Assembly (NCBI GenBank): GCA_023230825.1
Contig: JALNWO010000014.1
Span: 1-23,742, forward strand
Direction of reading: 5' to 3'
DNA from: Acholeplasmataceae bacterium
GTDB lineage: Bacteria > Bacillota_I > Bacilli_A > Acholeplasmatales > Acholeplasmataceae
DNA: 23,742 nt
The stretch's first letter is position 1, and each line of letters begins with the position of its first letter. Shown here piece by piece: positions 8,458 through 16,444 of the stretch. Both the position numbers and the translations under genes were made by a program. The notes beneath the pieces are model-generated. The model saw only the letters and a list, made by a program, of their open reading frames with translations. It was not told where the DNA came from and ran no database searches.

Positions 8458-9069
8458 ATGCGACAAAAGCGAATTAAATACGTCACCCCTGCGTTATTAA
8501 AAGAAAAAGGTGTCGTTTTAAACGTTGAGCCATTAGCCTTACCTAAAGACCGCCCCATCTATTTAGAAATAGGTGCCGGAAAAGGTCAGTTTATTACCGC
8601 TCTTGCAAAAGCCCATCCTGACGATTTTTTTATTGCTCTAGAAGTCAATCCTTATGTCCTTTACCGGATTGTTGAAAAGAAAGAGGCGATGGAGCTTCAT
8701 AATCTTTTAATTGTATTAGGTGATGCGAAAGTGTTGGATCAATATATAAACGATCAAAAGATTGCCGGGCTTTATTTAAATTTTAGCGATCCATGGCCTA
8801 AGAGTAAACATCATAAAAGGCGTTTAACTTTTCCTCTCTTTTTATCTCTTTATCAAAAAATCTTATTATCAGATGCATTTATTCAACTAAGAACCGATCA
8901 TTTAAACTTTTTTTTAGATTCACTCGAGTACTTAGAACCGATGTGTCATTTTGAACAGATTACTTATGATTTAGATATATCTCCTTATATGACAGAATAT
9001 GAAATAAAAAAACGGGCGTTAGGGCCCATATACCAAATGAAAGGCAGGATCAAGACGAATGATTCCTAA
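8458..9069 (+). CDS. trmB: tRNA (guanine-N7-)-methyltransferase TrmB
   Basis: 203 residues. SAM-binding motif I LEIGAGKGQF (36-45) and the TrmB signature NFSDPWPKSKHHKRRL (108-123) are clear; LRTDH (144-148) and MTEYEIK (178-184) are further family landmarks. It forms m7G46 in the variable loop of many tRNAs. The MRQKR start resembles other TrmB N-termini, but ATG 8458 has no Shine-Dalgarno site: the upstream bases are ACCTTTTCTTTATACTT. A TATACT hexamer lies directly before the ATG. The end overlaps the next gene by 11 bases. Confidence 0.94.
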   Translation: MRQKRIKYVTPALLKEKGVVLNVEPLALPKDRPIYLEIGAGKGQFITALAKAHPDDFFIALEVNPYVLYRIVEKKEAMELHNLLIVLGDAKVLDQYINDQKIAGLYLNFSDPWPKSKHHKRRLTFPLFLSLYQKILLSDAFIQLRTDHLNFFLDSLEYLEPMCHFEQITYDLDISPYMTEYEIKKRALGPIYQMKGRIKTNDS

Positions 9070-10120
9070 ACTGTATGAAAGACTCTTTAATTTAGAAGCG
9101 GCACCGGGCTATGAACAACCGGTGAGAAAAATGATGCGTGAAGAAATGGAAAAATACCCCCAGTATGACATCAAAACCGACCATTTAGGTTCTCTTTTCG
9201 CCGTTAAAAAAGCGAAAGACCCACAAGCACCAACAGTGATGGTTGCAGGCCATATGGACGAAATTGGCTTTATGGTTGTTGAAATTACAAAAAAAGGGAT
9301 GTTAAAAGTTCAAAATTTAGGGGGAATTAACGGTGAGGTTTTCATTTCTCAAGTGATGAATGTTCACACAGCAGAAGGTATCGTTCACGGCGTCTTTGGG
9401 GCGATTCCTCCGCACATGAAACAAACCCAACAAACACAAATTAAAGATCTCCTTTTAGATATAGGCGCAACCTCTAAAGAAGAGGTTGAAGCTTTTGGCG
9501 TTGCCTTAGGTGATATGGTGATGTATAATAACCCTTTGGTTTATACGAAAAATAAGAAGCGAATTATTTCTAAGGCGATTGACAACCGTTTTGGTTGCGG
9601 GTTGGCCCTAGAAGCAATTGAACACTTTGCCGAGATTGAATTACCGTTTCACCTCGTTGTTGGAGCAACTGTCCAAGAAGAAGTTGGCTTAAGAGGAGCT
9701 GAAACTGCGGTTAATTTATTTGAGCCCGATGTCTTTATCGCTTTAGATGCATCACCTGTTGATGATTTTTATGCCCCTGAGCCCCTTGCTTCACTTCGTG
9801 AAGGTTTTCTTTTACGGATGTATGATCCGCGAAATGTGATGAATCATGGTTTATTAAAATATTTTGTTAAAGTCGCAAAAGCACACGGCATTAAGCATCA
9901 ATACTTTACATCTCAAGGGGGAACTGATGCAGCCAAATCATTAGACATGCAAGAAGGTATTTTAGCAACAACCATTGGTCTACCTACACGTTATATTCAT
10001 TCAACAGCTGCAATGATGGATGAAGAAGACTTAACGAGTGCCAGAAAAATGTTGTTTGCAGTTTTAAAAGATTTAACGCCTGGAAAAATTCAGAAGTTAC
10101 AAAAGGATGAAGAAGTATGA
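9059..10120 (+). CDS. M42 family metallo-aminopeptidase (first copy)
   Basis: 353 residues, typical for M42 peptidases, which form large tetrahedral cytosolic complexes that trim peptides from the N-terminus. Candidate metal and catalytic residues are visible: H65 in AGHMDEIG, D175 in KAIDNR, E207-E208 in QEEVGLRGA, D230 in ALDAS and H314 in TRYIHS. The family contains glutamyl, aspartyl and broad aminopeptidases and some endoglucanases; specificity cannot be read from the sequence. ATG 9059 has AGGA at 9046-9049. It overlaps trmB by 11 bases and the aldo/keto reductase by four. A paralogue lies at 21943-23001. Confidence 0.93.
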   Translation: MIPKLYERLFNLEAAPGYEQPVRKMMREEMEKYPQYDIKTDHLGSLFAVKKAKDPQAPTVMVAGHMDEIGFMVVEITKKGMLKVQNLGGINGEVFISQVMNVHTAEGIVHGVFGAIPPHMKQTQQTQIKDLLLDIGATSKEEVEAFGVALGDMVMYNNPLVYTKNKKRIISKAIDNRFGCGLALEAIEHFAEIELPFHLVVGATVQEEVGLRGAETAVNLFEPDVFIALDASPVDDFYAPEPLASLREGFLLRMYDPRNVMNHGLLKYFVKVAKAHGIKHQYFTSQGGTDAAKSLDMQEGILATTIGLPTRYIHSTAAMMDEEDLTSARKMLFAVLKDLTPGKIQKLQKDEEV

Positions 10121-10947
10121 AAAAAGTAAAATTTTATAACGGTGTCGAAATGCCCCAACTCGGATTTGGGACATACCTCGCTACTGAAGAAGTAGGTTAT
10201 GAAGCAGTTAAACATGCTTTAGAAATTGGCTATCGTCATTTAGATACAGCGCAAATGTATGGTAACGAAAAAATGATTGGTGACGCCATTAAGGCATCTG
10301 GAATTGATCGTGAAGAGATTTTTATTACGAGTAAACAATTTAACCACAGCACCTTAGAAGAGATGCACAAAGGCTTTGAGCAATCACTCATTGACTTACA
10401 AACCGATTATATCGATTTATTTCTCATTCATTGGCCGAGTCATCGCAACGAAACAAACGCCCATACATGGATTTTTTTTGAATCACTTTATGAACAAGGT
10501 AAAGTGCGAGCGATTGGGGTCAGTAATTTTAAAATCCATCATTTAGATGCGCTTTTAGAAACAGCTGTTATTCCGCCAATGATTAACCAAGTTGAACTAC
10601 ATCCAGGGTTATCTCAAGTACCCTTACAAAAATACTTAGAAGCAAAAAGCATTCAGCTGCAATCTTATGGTCCATTTATGCGCGGTGGTATTTTTGAAGG
10701 TCGTTACCAAGAAACATTGGCTGAAGTTGCGAAAAAACATCAAGCTTCAATTCCTCAGGTGGTTGTCGCATGGGGCCTTGCTCGAGGTATTGTCATGAAT
10801 CCCAAATCTGTAACGAAAGAAAGGATCTTAGAAAACTTTCAAGCTCAATTTATCCAACTTGATTTTGAAGACATGGAAAAGATCAATGGCTTAAACCGCG
10901 GTAAACGTGTTTACACCGATCCAGATAACTCTGCTTGGGGTTATTAA
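10117..10947 (+). CDS. Aldo/keto reductase family oxidoreductase
   Basis: 276 residues, the size of prokaryotic AKR5-type enzymes. The catalytic tetrad is intact: D43 and Y48 in HLDTAQMYGNE, K73 in ITSKQF, H105 in LIHWP. The barrel landmarks GFGTY, AIGVSNF and NQVELHP are present, and PKSVTKERILENF near the C-terminus is the usual NADP(H) phosphate-binding segment. It reduces aldehydes or ketones with NADPH; the physiological substrate is not deducible (2,5-diketogluconate reductase-like and methylglyoxal reductase-like members share these motifs). Start ATG 10117 overlaps the M42 stop (ATGA), so it is translated by coupling. Confidence 0.93.
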   Translation: MKKVKFYNGVEMPQLGFGTYLATEEVGYEAVKHALEIGYRHLDTAQMYGNEKMIGDAIKASGIDREEIFITSKQFNHSTLEEMHKGFEQSLIDLQTDYIDLFLIHWPSHRNETNAHTWIFFESLYEQGKVRAIGVSNFKIHHLDALLETAVIPPMINQVELHPGLSQVPLQKYLEAKSIQLQSYGPFMRGGIFEGRYQETLAEVAKKHQASIPQVVVAWGLARGIVMNPKSVTKERILENFQAQFIQLDFEDMEKINGLNRGKRVYTDPDNSAWGY

Positions 10948-10959
10948 TATCGCATCAAA

Positions 10960-10989
10960 CAATGAACAAATCCGTTCATTGTTTTTTTT
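10960..10989 (+). terminator. Intrinsic terminator after the aldo/keto reductase
   Basis: CAATGAAC (10960-10967), loop AAATCC, GTTCATTG (10974-10981), then eight T. Confidence 0.92.
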
Positions 10990-11000
10990 ATCCTTTTAAC

Positions 11001-11030
11001 TTGCTAAAAGGAGGATGGTTGGCGTATAAT
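11001..11030 (+). promoter_or_regulatory. Promoter for the S-component/coaX operon
   Basis: TTGCTA (11001-11006), 18-base spacer, TATAAT (11025-11030), 46 bases before the first gene. It sits directly after the preceding terminator. No riboswitch-like structure is apparent in the short leader. Confidence 0.7.
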
Positions 11031-11076
11031 ATAAGTAACTTATGGGACCATTCATGGCCTAAAAAGGAGAAAAAAA

Positions 11077-12036
11077 ATGAAAAGAAATGATCTACAAGAC
11101 TTAAGTCTCGCATCTATTTTTGCTGGCATCATTTTGATTATGTCTCTCGTACCGCAACTCGGTTTCATCCGTTTTATGCCGGGCGTCAGCATTGTCTTAG
11201 TCCATGTACCAGTGTTGATAGGTGTTTTTTTGTTACCACGAAAATACGGTGCCTTATTGGGTTTATTTTTCGGGATAGGTTCGTTGTTAGCTGCCATTAT
11301 TTATGGTGCACAGCCGATTGATTTAGCGTTTATAAACCCACTTATCTCTGTCGTTCCACGAATTTTATTTGCCGTGGGGGCGTATTATATCTATCGTGGG
11401 TTATCACTTATTGAAAAACGGTTTAAACTTGGTAAAACGCTTATCTTTGGTTTGGTTACGCTCGTATCCGTTGTGGCAATCTTCTTTGGGACACAAGCGC
11501 TAACTAAAACATTTGCCTTTGCTAAGTATACAGATAAAAGTAATCAGTACGTTGAATTTCAAGGAAAACTCGATGATTCAAATTTAACACCCCAACAAAT
11601 CAGTGATATCAACGACCAACTTTTAGCAATTGAAGCAGAACTGCCCGTTATTTTCGCAGAAAGTGAAGTGAAAGAAGCGAAAGCCTTGCCGTATACATCC
11701 GCTGCTGCATTGTTAGTCATTGTTGTATTTATTACTTTATACTATCACTTTATTGTTAATAACAGACAACGACAAGTCCTTTATCCATCAGCCTTTATTT
11801 TAGCAACCGTTCTTCATACCATTTTAGTTTTAACCGCTTTAGTTGTTATTAAACCAGGGTTATTTTCAGATGCTTTAGGCTTCCAACAAGCAATTAACAT
11901 TATTTATACCATCGCTGGTGCCAATGGTCTCATTGAAGCTCTTGTTGCTGTCTTTATTGGGACACCGATTATTATTGCTTTAGAAGAAGTCAAAAAACGC
12001 CTTAGAACGGAGACTGACCATGATCCTCTTGTTTGA
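11077..12036 (+). CDS. ECF transporter S component, probably pantothenate (PanT-like)
   Basis: 319 residues with about eight hydrophobic segments (roughly 12-29, 36-53, 57-76, 86-105, 121-140, 207-227, 236-257, 278-301). The N-terminal half has features of ECF S components (LVHVPVLIGVFLLPRKYGAL, LGLFFGIGSLL, INPLISVVPRILF), and the C-terminal half (NGLIEALVAVFIGTPII) completes the fold. These proteins bind a vitamin and work with shared ECF ATPases and EcfT, which are not in this window. The overlap of 17 bases with pantothenate kinase argues for pantothenate as substrate; this is context inference. A hydrophilic, helical segment of about 60 residues (145-205) interrupts the usual fold and makes the protein far longer than a typical S component (about 180-200). 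SD AAGGAG precedes ATG 11077. Confidence 0.8.
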   Translation: MKRNDLQDLSLASIFAGIILIMSLVPQLGFIRFMPGVSIVLVHVPVLIGVFLLPRKYGALLGLFFGIGSLLAAIIYGAQPIDLAFINPLISVVPRILFAVGAYYIYRGLSLIEKRFKLGKTLIFGLVTLVSVVAIFFGTQALTKTFAFAKYTDKSNQYVEFQGKLDDSNLTPQQISDINDQLLAIEAELPVIFAESEVKEAKALPYTSAAALLVIVVFITLYYHFIVNNRQRQVLYPSAFILATVLHTILVLTALVVIKPGLFSDALGFQQAINIIYTIAGANGLIEALVAVFIGTPIIIALEEVKKRLRTETDHDPLV

Positions 12037-12760
12037 TGTTGGTAACACGAATATTTTTATTGGCCTTGCCGATGGTGAAAAAATTATTACAACATACCGA
12101 ATTAATACTGAACCTGATAAAACAGCCGATGAATATTATGTCCAATTAAAACCGATGATTGCCTTTGATAAAGTGAAAGGTGTCGCAATTTCATCCGTTG
12201 TCCCAAGAGTAACAGAAGCGCTTAAAGACATCGCATCACGCATGTTAAAACTAACACCACTCATTGTTGGGCCTGGCGTAAAAACAGGAATTCATATTAA
12301 AACCGATCATCCACGAGAAGTGGGTGCTGACTTAATTTGTGATGCGGCAGGAATTGAAAACAAAGATTCCATTACAATGGTCATCGACTTAGGTACTGCA
12401 ATTAAGTACATTTATGTGAAAGACCATACCATTCGTGGAGTCATTATAGCCCCAGGGATTGATATTTCTATTAAGGCTTTAACTGGTCACACAGCCCTGT
12501 TGCCTGATATAGATATTGAAGTTCCTAAAAACGTTTTAGGAACGAATACGATTCATTGTATGCAATCTGGCGTTACCTACGGTGTTGCTAGCCAAATCGA
12601 TGGGTTAGTTGAACGTGTGAAAAAAGAAACAAAGGAAACGTTTCAAGTTATTTTAACAGGTGGACTCGCACCGATGATTGCACCACTTTGTGAGACGCCG
12701 CTTCGTGTCGATACGGAACTTGTCTTAAAAGGATTATTAAAAATCTATCATAAAAACTAA
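12020..12760 (+). CDS. coaX: Type III pantothenate kinase
   Basis: 246 residues. CoaX phosphorylates pantothenate with ATP in the first step of coenzyme A synthesis; type III enzymes belong to the ASKHA fold. Visible motifs are the phosphate loop DVGNTN (6-11), GAD at 102-104 with the conserved aspartate, DLGTA (123-127), GVIIAPGIDIS (140-150), MQSGVTYG (181-188) and LTGGLAP (212-218). The usual GADR motif reads GADL here, and the usual GTATT reads GTAIK; both are departures from the family consensus, so activity is likely but not certain. GGAG at 12008-12011 is the SD. The overlap with the upstream S component ties uptake to phosphorylation. Confidence 0.92.
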   Translation: MILLFDVGNTNIFIGLADGEKIITTYRINTEPDKTADEYYVQLKPMIAFDKVKGVAISSVVPRVTEALKDIASRMLKLTPLIVGPGVKTGIHIKTDHPREVGADLICDAAGIENKDSITMVIDLGTAIKYIYVKDHTIRGVIIAPGIDISIKALTGHTALLPDIDIEVPKNVLGTNTIHCMQSGVTYGVASQIDGLVERVKKETKETFQVILTGGLAPMIAPLCETPLRVDTELVLKGLLKIYHKN

Positions 12761-12769
12761 TATTTCGAA

Positions 12770-12798
12770 AATAACTCGTGTCAAACGGGTTATTTTTT
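12770..12798 (+). terminator. Intrinsic terminator after coaX
   Basis: AATAACTCG (12770-12778), loop TGTCAAA, CGGGTTATT (12786-12794, one G-U pair), T-tract to 12798. Confidence 0.85.
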
Positions 12799-12806
12799 GA
12801 TAGAAT
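12778..12806 (+). promoter_or_regulatory. Promoter for the phospho-sugar mutase operon
   Basis: GTGTCA (12778-12783), 17-base spacer, TAGAAT (12801-12806), 32 bases before the ATG. The -35 box lies inside the coaX terminator loop, so the two elements overlap physically. Confidence 0.6.
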
Positions 12807-12837
12807 AGAGATAACACGTATCCAAGGAGGAATCATT

Positions 12838-14496
12838 ATGGAAGCGACCATTCAAAAATGGCGAAATTATGACCAACTTGATCCAACCTTAAAAGAAGAA
12901 TTGGCCCAAATGAATGAAAAAGAACTAGAAGACGCCTTTTATAAAGAGCTGAGTTTTGGGACAGGGGGCTTGCGTGGTTTAATGGGGGTTGGGACCAATC
13001 GTGTCAACAAGTACACCATTCGTAAGGTGACCTTAGGGTTGGCTCGTTACTTAAAAAATAAAGGGTTAACTGGTGGGGTGGCGATTAGTTACGACAACCG
13101 GAAAGACTCACGTCTTTTTGCCTTTGAGGCAGCTCAAGTGTTAGCTGCTGAAGCCATTGATAGTTTTGTTTTTGAAGTGATGCGTCCGACACCTTGTTTA
13201 AGTTTTGCCGTTCGTCATTATCAAACATCGGCAGGCATTATGATTACAGCATCACATAACCCTAAAGAATATAACGGATATAAAGTATATGATGCAACAG
13301 GCGCTCAACTTAATTTAGATGCATCTGAAGAAGTGATTCAGGAAGTAGAAAAGGTGACTGATATCTTTCATATTCCAACAGTTCACGATCATCACATTCA
13401 TACCATTGATGCCACTTTTGATGCGCTTTATTTAGACGCTATTAAACCTGTAAAAATTAACGATGATGAAAAAATCATTCAAGTTATTTATTCACCTCTC
13501 CATGGCACGGGAGGCACCATCATTCCACAATTTTTACAAAGTGAAGGTTACACTGTTCATCCAGTCGCTTCACAAATGGTCGAAGACCCAAACTTTACTG
13601 CGACTAAATCTTCAAATCCTGAAGAGCCTTTAGCTTATGAGGAGGCTTTAAAACTAGCCCGCAAAACCGATGCTGACATCATCTTAATTACCGATCCAGA
13701 TGCGGACCGCTTAGGCGTTGTTTGTTTACACGATGGGGATTATCATTTTCTCAATGGAAACCAAACGGCTGCATTAGAACTTTATTACATTTTATCAGAA
13801 CGAAAAAGACATGGAACACTCCTCTCACATGGTCATATTTATACAACCAATGTCACGACTCGCTTGATCGATGTGATGGCTGATGACTTTGAAATTGGGG
13901 TTGTAACAACGTTAACAGGTTTTAAATTCATCGGTGAAAAAGCAGAATATTTCCAAAATCGACGACCTTACCTTTTTGGTTGTGAAGAATCATACGGCAG
14001 TTTAATTTTAGATGTTGTTCGCGATAAAGATGCAGTTCAAGCCGTTTATTTGCTGGCAGAAATCACCAATCATTTAAAACACAAACAAATGACCTTAATT
14101 GATTATTTAGAAACGATTTATCAACGATATGGCTATTATTATGAAGTCACCCAATCACTCACCTTAACCGGTGTTGAAGGGGTTAAACGGATCGATGCGA
14201 TTATGAATCATTTTCGAGCAAACCCATTAAGGGTGAGTGGGAGAGCTTTAATTGGCTATGACGACTTATTAAAAGGGATTCAAGTTGCCGATGGAATTCA
14301 ATCAAAAAGTGAATTCCCAGAAGCGAATGTCCTAAAATATTATTATGATGACCAAACGTGGATTGCTTTACGTCCAAGCGGAACTGAACCAAAACTAAAA
14401 ATTTATTATGGAACTAGGAAAACAAGTTTGGATGAAGCAAAAGCCGATTTAGATCGTTTGGACAAAGAGATTAATCAACAAATAGAGACAATATAA
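12838..14496 (+). CDS. pgcA: Phospho-sugar mutase (phosphoglucomutase/phosphomannomutase family)
   Basis: 552 residues, the length of Firmicutes PgcA-type alpha-phosphoglucomutases. The four active-site loops are intact: catalytic serine S139 in TASHNPKEYNGYK, metal loop DPDADR (286-291), sugar loop GCEESYG and phosphate loop RPSGTEPKLKIYYG. It interconverts hexose 1- and 6-phosphates, feeding UDP-glucose or glycolipid synthesis or entering glycolysis; preference for glucose over mannose is suggested by the GCEESYG loop and length but not proved. The start is ATG 12838 with AAGGAGG at 12824-12830; a longer frame opening at a GTG at 12778 would run through the terminator and promoter and is rejected. 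Confidence 0.94.
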   Translation: MEATIQKWRNYDQLDPTLKEELAQMNEKELEDAFYKELSFGTGGLRGLMGVGTNRVNKYTIRKVTLGLARYLKNKGLTGGVAISYDNRKDSRLFAFEAAQVLAAEAIDSFVFEVMRPTPCLSFAVRHYQTSAGIMITASHNPKEYNGYKVYDATGAQLNLDASEEVIQEVEKVTDIFHIPTVHDHHIHTIDATFDALYLDAIKPVKINDDEKIIQVIYSPLHGTGGTIIPQFLQSEGYTVHPVASQMVEDPNFTATKSSNPEEPLAYEEALKLARKTDADIILITDPDADRLGVVCLHDGDYHFLNGNQTAALELYYILSERKRHGTLLSHGHIYTTNVTTRLIDVMADDFEIGVVTTLTGFKFIGEKAEYFQNRRPYLFGCEESYGSLILDVVRDKDAVQAVYLLAEITNHLKHKQMTLIDYLETIYQRYGYYYEVTQSLTLTGVEGVKRIDAIMNHFRANPLRVSGRALIGYDDLLKGIQVADGIQSKSEFPEANVLKYYYDDQTWIALRPSGTEPKLKIYYGTRKTSLDEAKADLDRLDKEINQQIETI

Positions 14497-14507
14497 GGAG
14501 AATTTAC

Positions 14508-15767
14508 ATGTTAGAAAAAAGAAGAAATCAGTATTTTAATGAAGTAGAAAAACAATCGGTGTCCCTCTTTTTCTCAGGAGTGGCTCCACAAAAGAGTAAC
14601 GACCAAAGTTATCCTTTTTCTGTGAACCGTAATTTTTACTATTTAACAGGTATCAACCAACAAAATGTGACTTTGGTTATGATTAAAGGAGAAAAAACAA
14701 CCGAAAGCTTTTTATATCTTGAAGCCGTTGATCCCGTTAAAGCTTTATGGGATGGTGCCAGCCTTACTTTTGAGCAAGCCCATGAAATTTCGCAAATTCC
14801 TTTGAAAAACATCCGTAATATTGACAACTTAAATCAAGATATTAACAATTTGTTAAATTCAGGAAGAAGAGCAATCTACGGACCGATCAATTATGCCTAT
14901 TTAGACTTAGATCGACAAATGCTTAATGTGCCTCCAACAAAAGCTTTTACTTATGCCAATTATTTACGCGAGATGTATCCTTTTGTAAAAATGGAAACGA
15001 ACCATATTATTATCGCTGAATTAAGAACTGCAAAAGATGAAACAGAAATTGAGTTGATGAAAAAAGCCATCGCAATTACGCACGAAGGATTAAACCGTAT
15101 TTTAGCAAAACTAAAACCCGGTTTATACGAATATGAAATTGAAGCTGAGTATAACTATGTCTTAAATAAACATCGGGTAACGCCCTCGTTTGATACCATT
15201 GCAGCATCTGGTCAAAACGCAACGATTTTACATTACGTTGACAATGATACAAAAATGGAAGAAAACGACTTAATTCTTTTTGATTTAGGTGTTGATTATG
15301 GGTATTATTGCTCTGATGTTTCAAGAACCTATCCTGTTTCAGGTGTTTTTACTGAAAGACAGAAGGCAGTTTATGAAGTTGTTTTAGAAACCAATAAAAA
15401 AGCGATTGCCTTTATTAAGCCCGGTATGACCATGCAAGAATTCAACGATTACGGCCGTTCTTTATTAATTGAAGGTGCGAAAAAATTAGGTTTAATTGAA
15501 AACGATGATGAAATTACGAAATATTATTACCATTCTTTAGGCCATTCTTTAGGTCTTGATGTTCATGATGTTGGTAATTACGCAAAAGCCATTCCTGAAG
15601 GGGCCGTGATTACGGTTGAACCTGGTCTTTACATTCAAGAAGAAGGAATCGGGATTCGGATTGAAGACGATATTCTCGTTACTAAAGATGGGCCTGTTAA
15701 CTTAACAGCAATGATTCCTAAAGAAGTGAAAGACATTGAAGCAATTATGAAAAAAAATAAAAGCTAA
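14508..15767 (+). CDS. pepP: Xaa-Pro aminopeptidase (aminopeptidase P, M24B)
   Basis: 419 residues with two domains: an N-terminal aminopeptidase-P domain (about 1-165, containing FSVNRNFYYLTGI) and a C-terminal pita-bread metallopeptidase domain. The dinuclear metal ligands are visible: D259 (LFDLG), D270 (CSDVSR), H346 (HSLGHSLGLDVHD), E371 (TVEPGLY) and E386 (IRIEDD). It removes N-terminal residues that precede proline and acts in cytosolic peptide turnover. ATG 14508 with AAGGAG just upstream; the gene lies 11 bases after the mutase, so one operon. It is the third metallo-aminopeptidase in the window. Confidence 0.95.
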   Translation: MLEKRRNQYFNEVEKQSVSLFFSGVAPQKSNDQSYPFSVNRNFYYLTGINQQNVTLVMIKGEKTTESFLYLEAVDPVKALWDGASLTFEQAHEISQIPLKNIRNIDNLNQDINNLLNSGRRAIYGPINYAYLDLDRQMLNVPPTKAFTYANYLREMYPFVKMETNHIIIAELRTAKDETEIELMKKAIAITHEGLNRILAKLKPGLYEYEIEAEYNYVLNKHRVTPSFDTIAASGQNATILHYVDNDTKMEENDLILFDLGVDYGYYCSDVSRTYPVSGVFTERQKAVYEVVLETNKKAIAFIKPGMTMQEFNDYGRSLLIEGAKKLGLIENDDEITKYYYHSLGHSLGLDVHDVGNYAKAIPEGAVITVEPGLYIQEEGIGIRIEDDILVTKDGPVNLTAMIPKEVKDIEAIMKKNKS

Positions 15768-15783
15768 AGAGTAAAATCAAAAC

Positions 15784-15817
15784 AAATCCCTTACTATGAG
15801 ATAGGAGGGATTTTTTT
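15784..15817 (+). terminator. Terminator-like hairpin that also contains the next gene's SD
   Basis: AAATCCC (15784-15790) pairs with GGGATTT (15807-15813), with an inner CTAT/ATAG stem (15794-15797 and 15800-15803), followed by Ts to 15817. The 3' arm contains AGGAGGG (15803-15809), which is the Shine-Dalgarno site for ATG 15818. The element can therefore act as a terminator/attenuator and can also hide the ribosome binding site of read-through transcripts. Confidence 0.75.
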
Positions 15818-16444
15818 ATGAGAAAAATAATTTTTTGTTTATTGTTTTTTAGTGTCTTTTGGTTGTTTAGTAATCCGGCTCATGCAAAAACAAACTACCA
15901 AACGTTTGAAAGCTTAGAATTGGAATCAGGAGAATTACTGGCTGATTTTTCAAGTGCGAATTTAAAGAAGTATTATCAAAAGGTAGACAGTAGGAAGTTT
16001 ATGGGATGGCGTACCTATACGGTTCATAAAAACATGAAAGTTTCTTATGTAACAGAAACCTTGTTTTCTTATTACAACGATGGGTACACTCCCATTAAAT
16101 ACTCTTACAAACTAGATTCAAAGACATCGACAAAACTCAAATTGACGGCGACCGGATCGATTGGTATTAAAACCCAAAACACGAAACAAAACTTTAAAAA
16201 CAATTTAGACGGTGCTTTAAAACTCACAGCTGAATACCAAACAACAGGTGACACCAGTGAGACGTATTCCGTCTCTTTAGAAGTTGATCCTGGAACTCAA
16301 GTCGATCTTTATATTTATGGTGAAGGGGTGATTACCAATGGTGTGGCCGCCAATTACTTGTTTTGGATAAGAACTCATCGTGGAGGTTTTGAGGCGTTTG
16401 CCGTAACGACGCAGTATCAGAGACTCGAGAAGAAAAAAATATGA
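15818..16444 (+). CDS. Secreted beta-rich protein of unknown function
   Basis: 208 residues, not recognised. The N-terminus is a clear Sec signal peptide: basic MRK, hydrophobic core to about residue 18, and a likely cleavage after AHA (residue 23). The mature part has no cysteine. From about residue 94 to 172 polar and hydrophobic residues alternate (KLKLTATGSIGIKT, ALKLTAEYQTTGDTSETYSV, SLEVDPGTQVDLYIYGEG), the pattern of long amphipathic beta strands; it is loosely reminiscent of aerolysin/ETX-type pore-forming proteins, but I see no definite signature. It is the first gene of a four-gene overlapping cassette with an ABC transporter; the stop overlaps the next start by four bases (ATGA). 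Product export through Sec does not need the ABC transporter. Confidence 0.88.
   Translation: MRKIIFCLLFFSVFWLFSNPAHAKTNYQTFESLELESGELLADFSSANLKKYYQKVDSRKFMGWRTYTVHKNMKVSYVTETLFSYYNDGYTPIKYSYKLDSKTSTKLKLTATGSIGIKTQNTKQNFKNNLDGALKLTAEYQTTGDTSETYSVSLEVDPGTQVDLYIYGEGVITNGVAANYLFWIRTHRGGFEAFAVTTQYQRLEKKKI

Noticed and set aside
11042..11062. Six-codon frame MGPFMA before the S component, as a possible leader peptide
   Set aside because: No SD, no codon bias tied to a regulatory amino acid, and no attenuator hairpin follows.
11077..12036. Vitamin riboswitch in front of the S component
   Set aside because: The leader is only about 40 bases and shows no conserved riboswitch core.
12778..12837. Longer start (GTG 12778) for the phospho-sugar mutase
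   Set aside because: It would translate through the coaX terminator and the -10 box; ATG 12838 has a strong SD at the correct distance.
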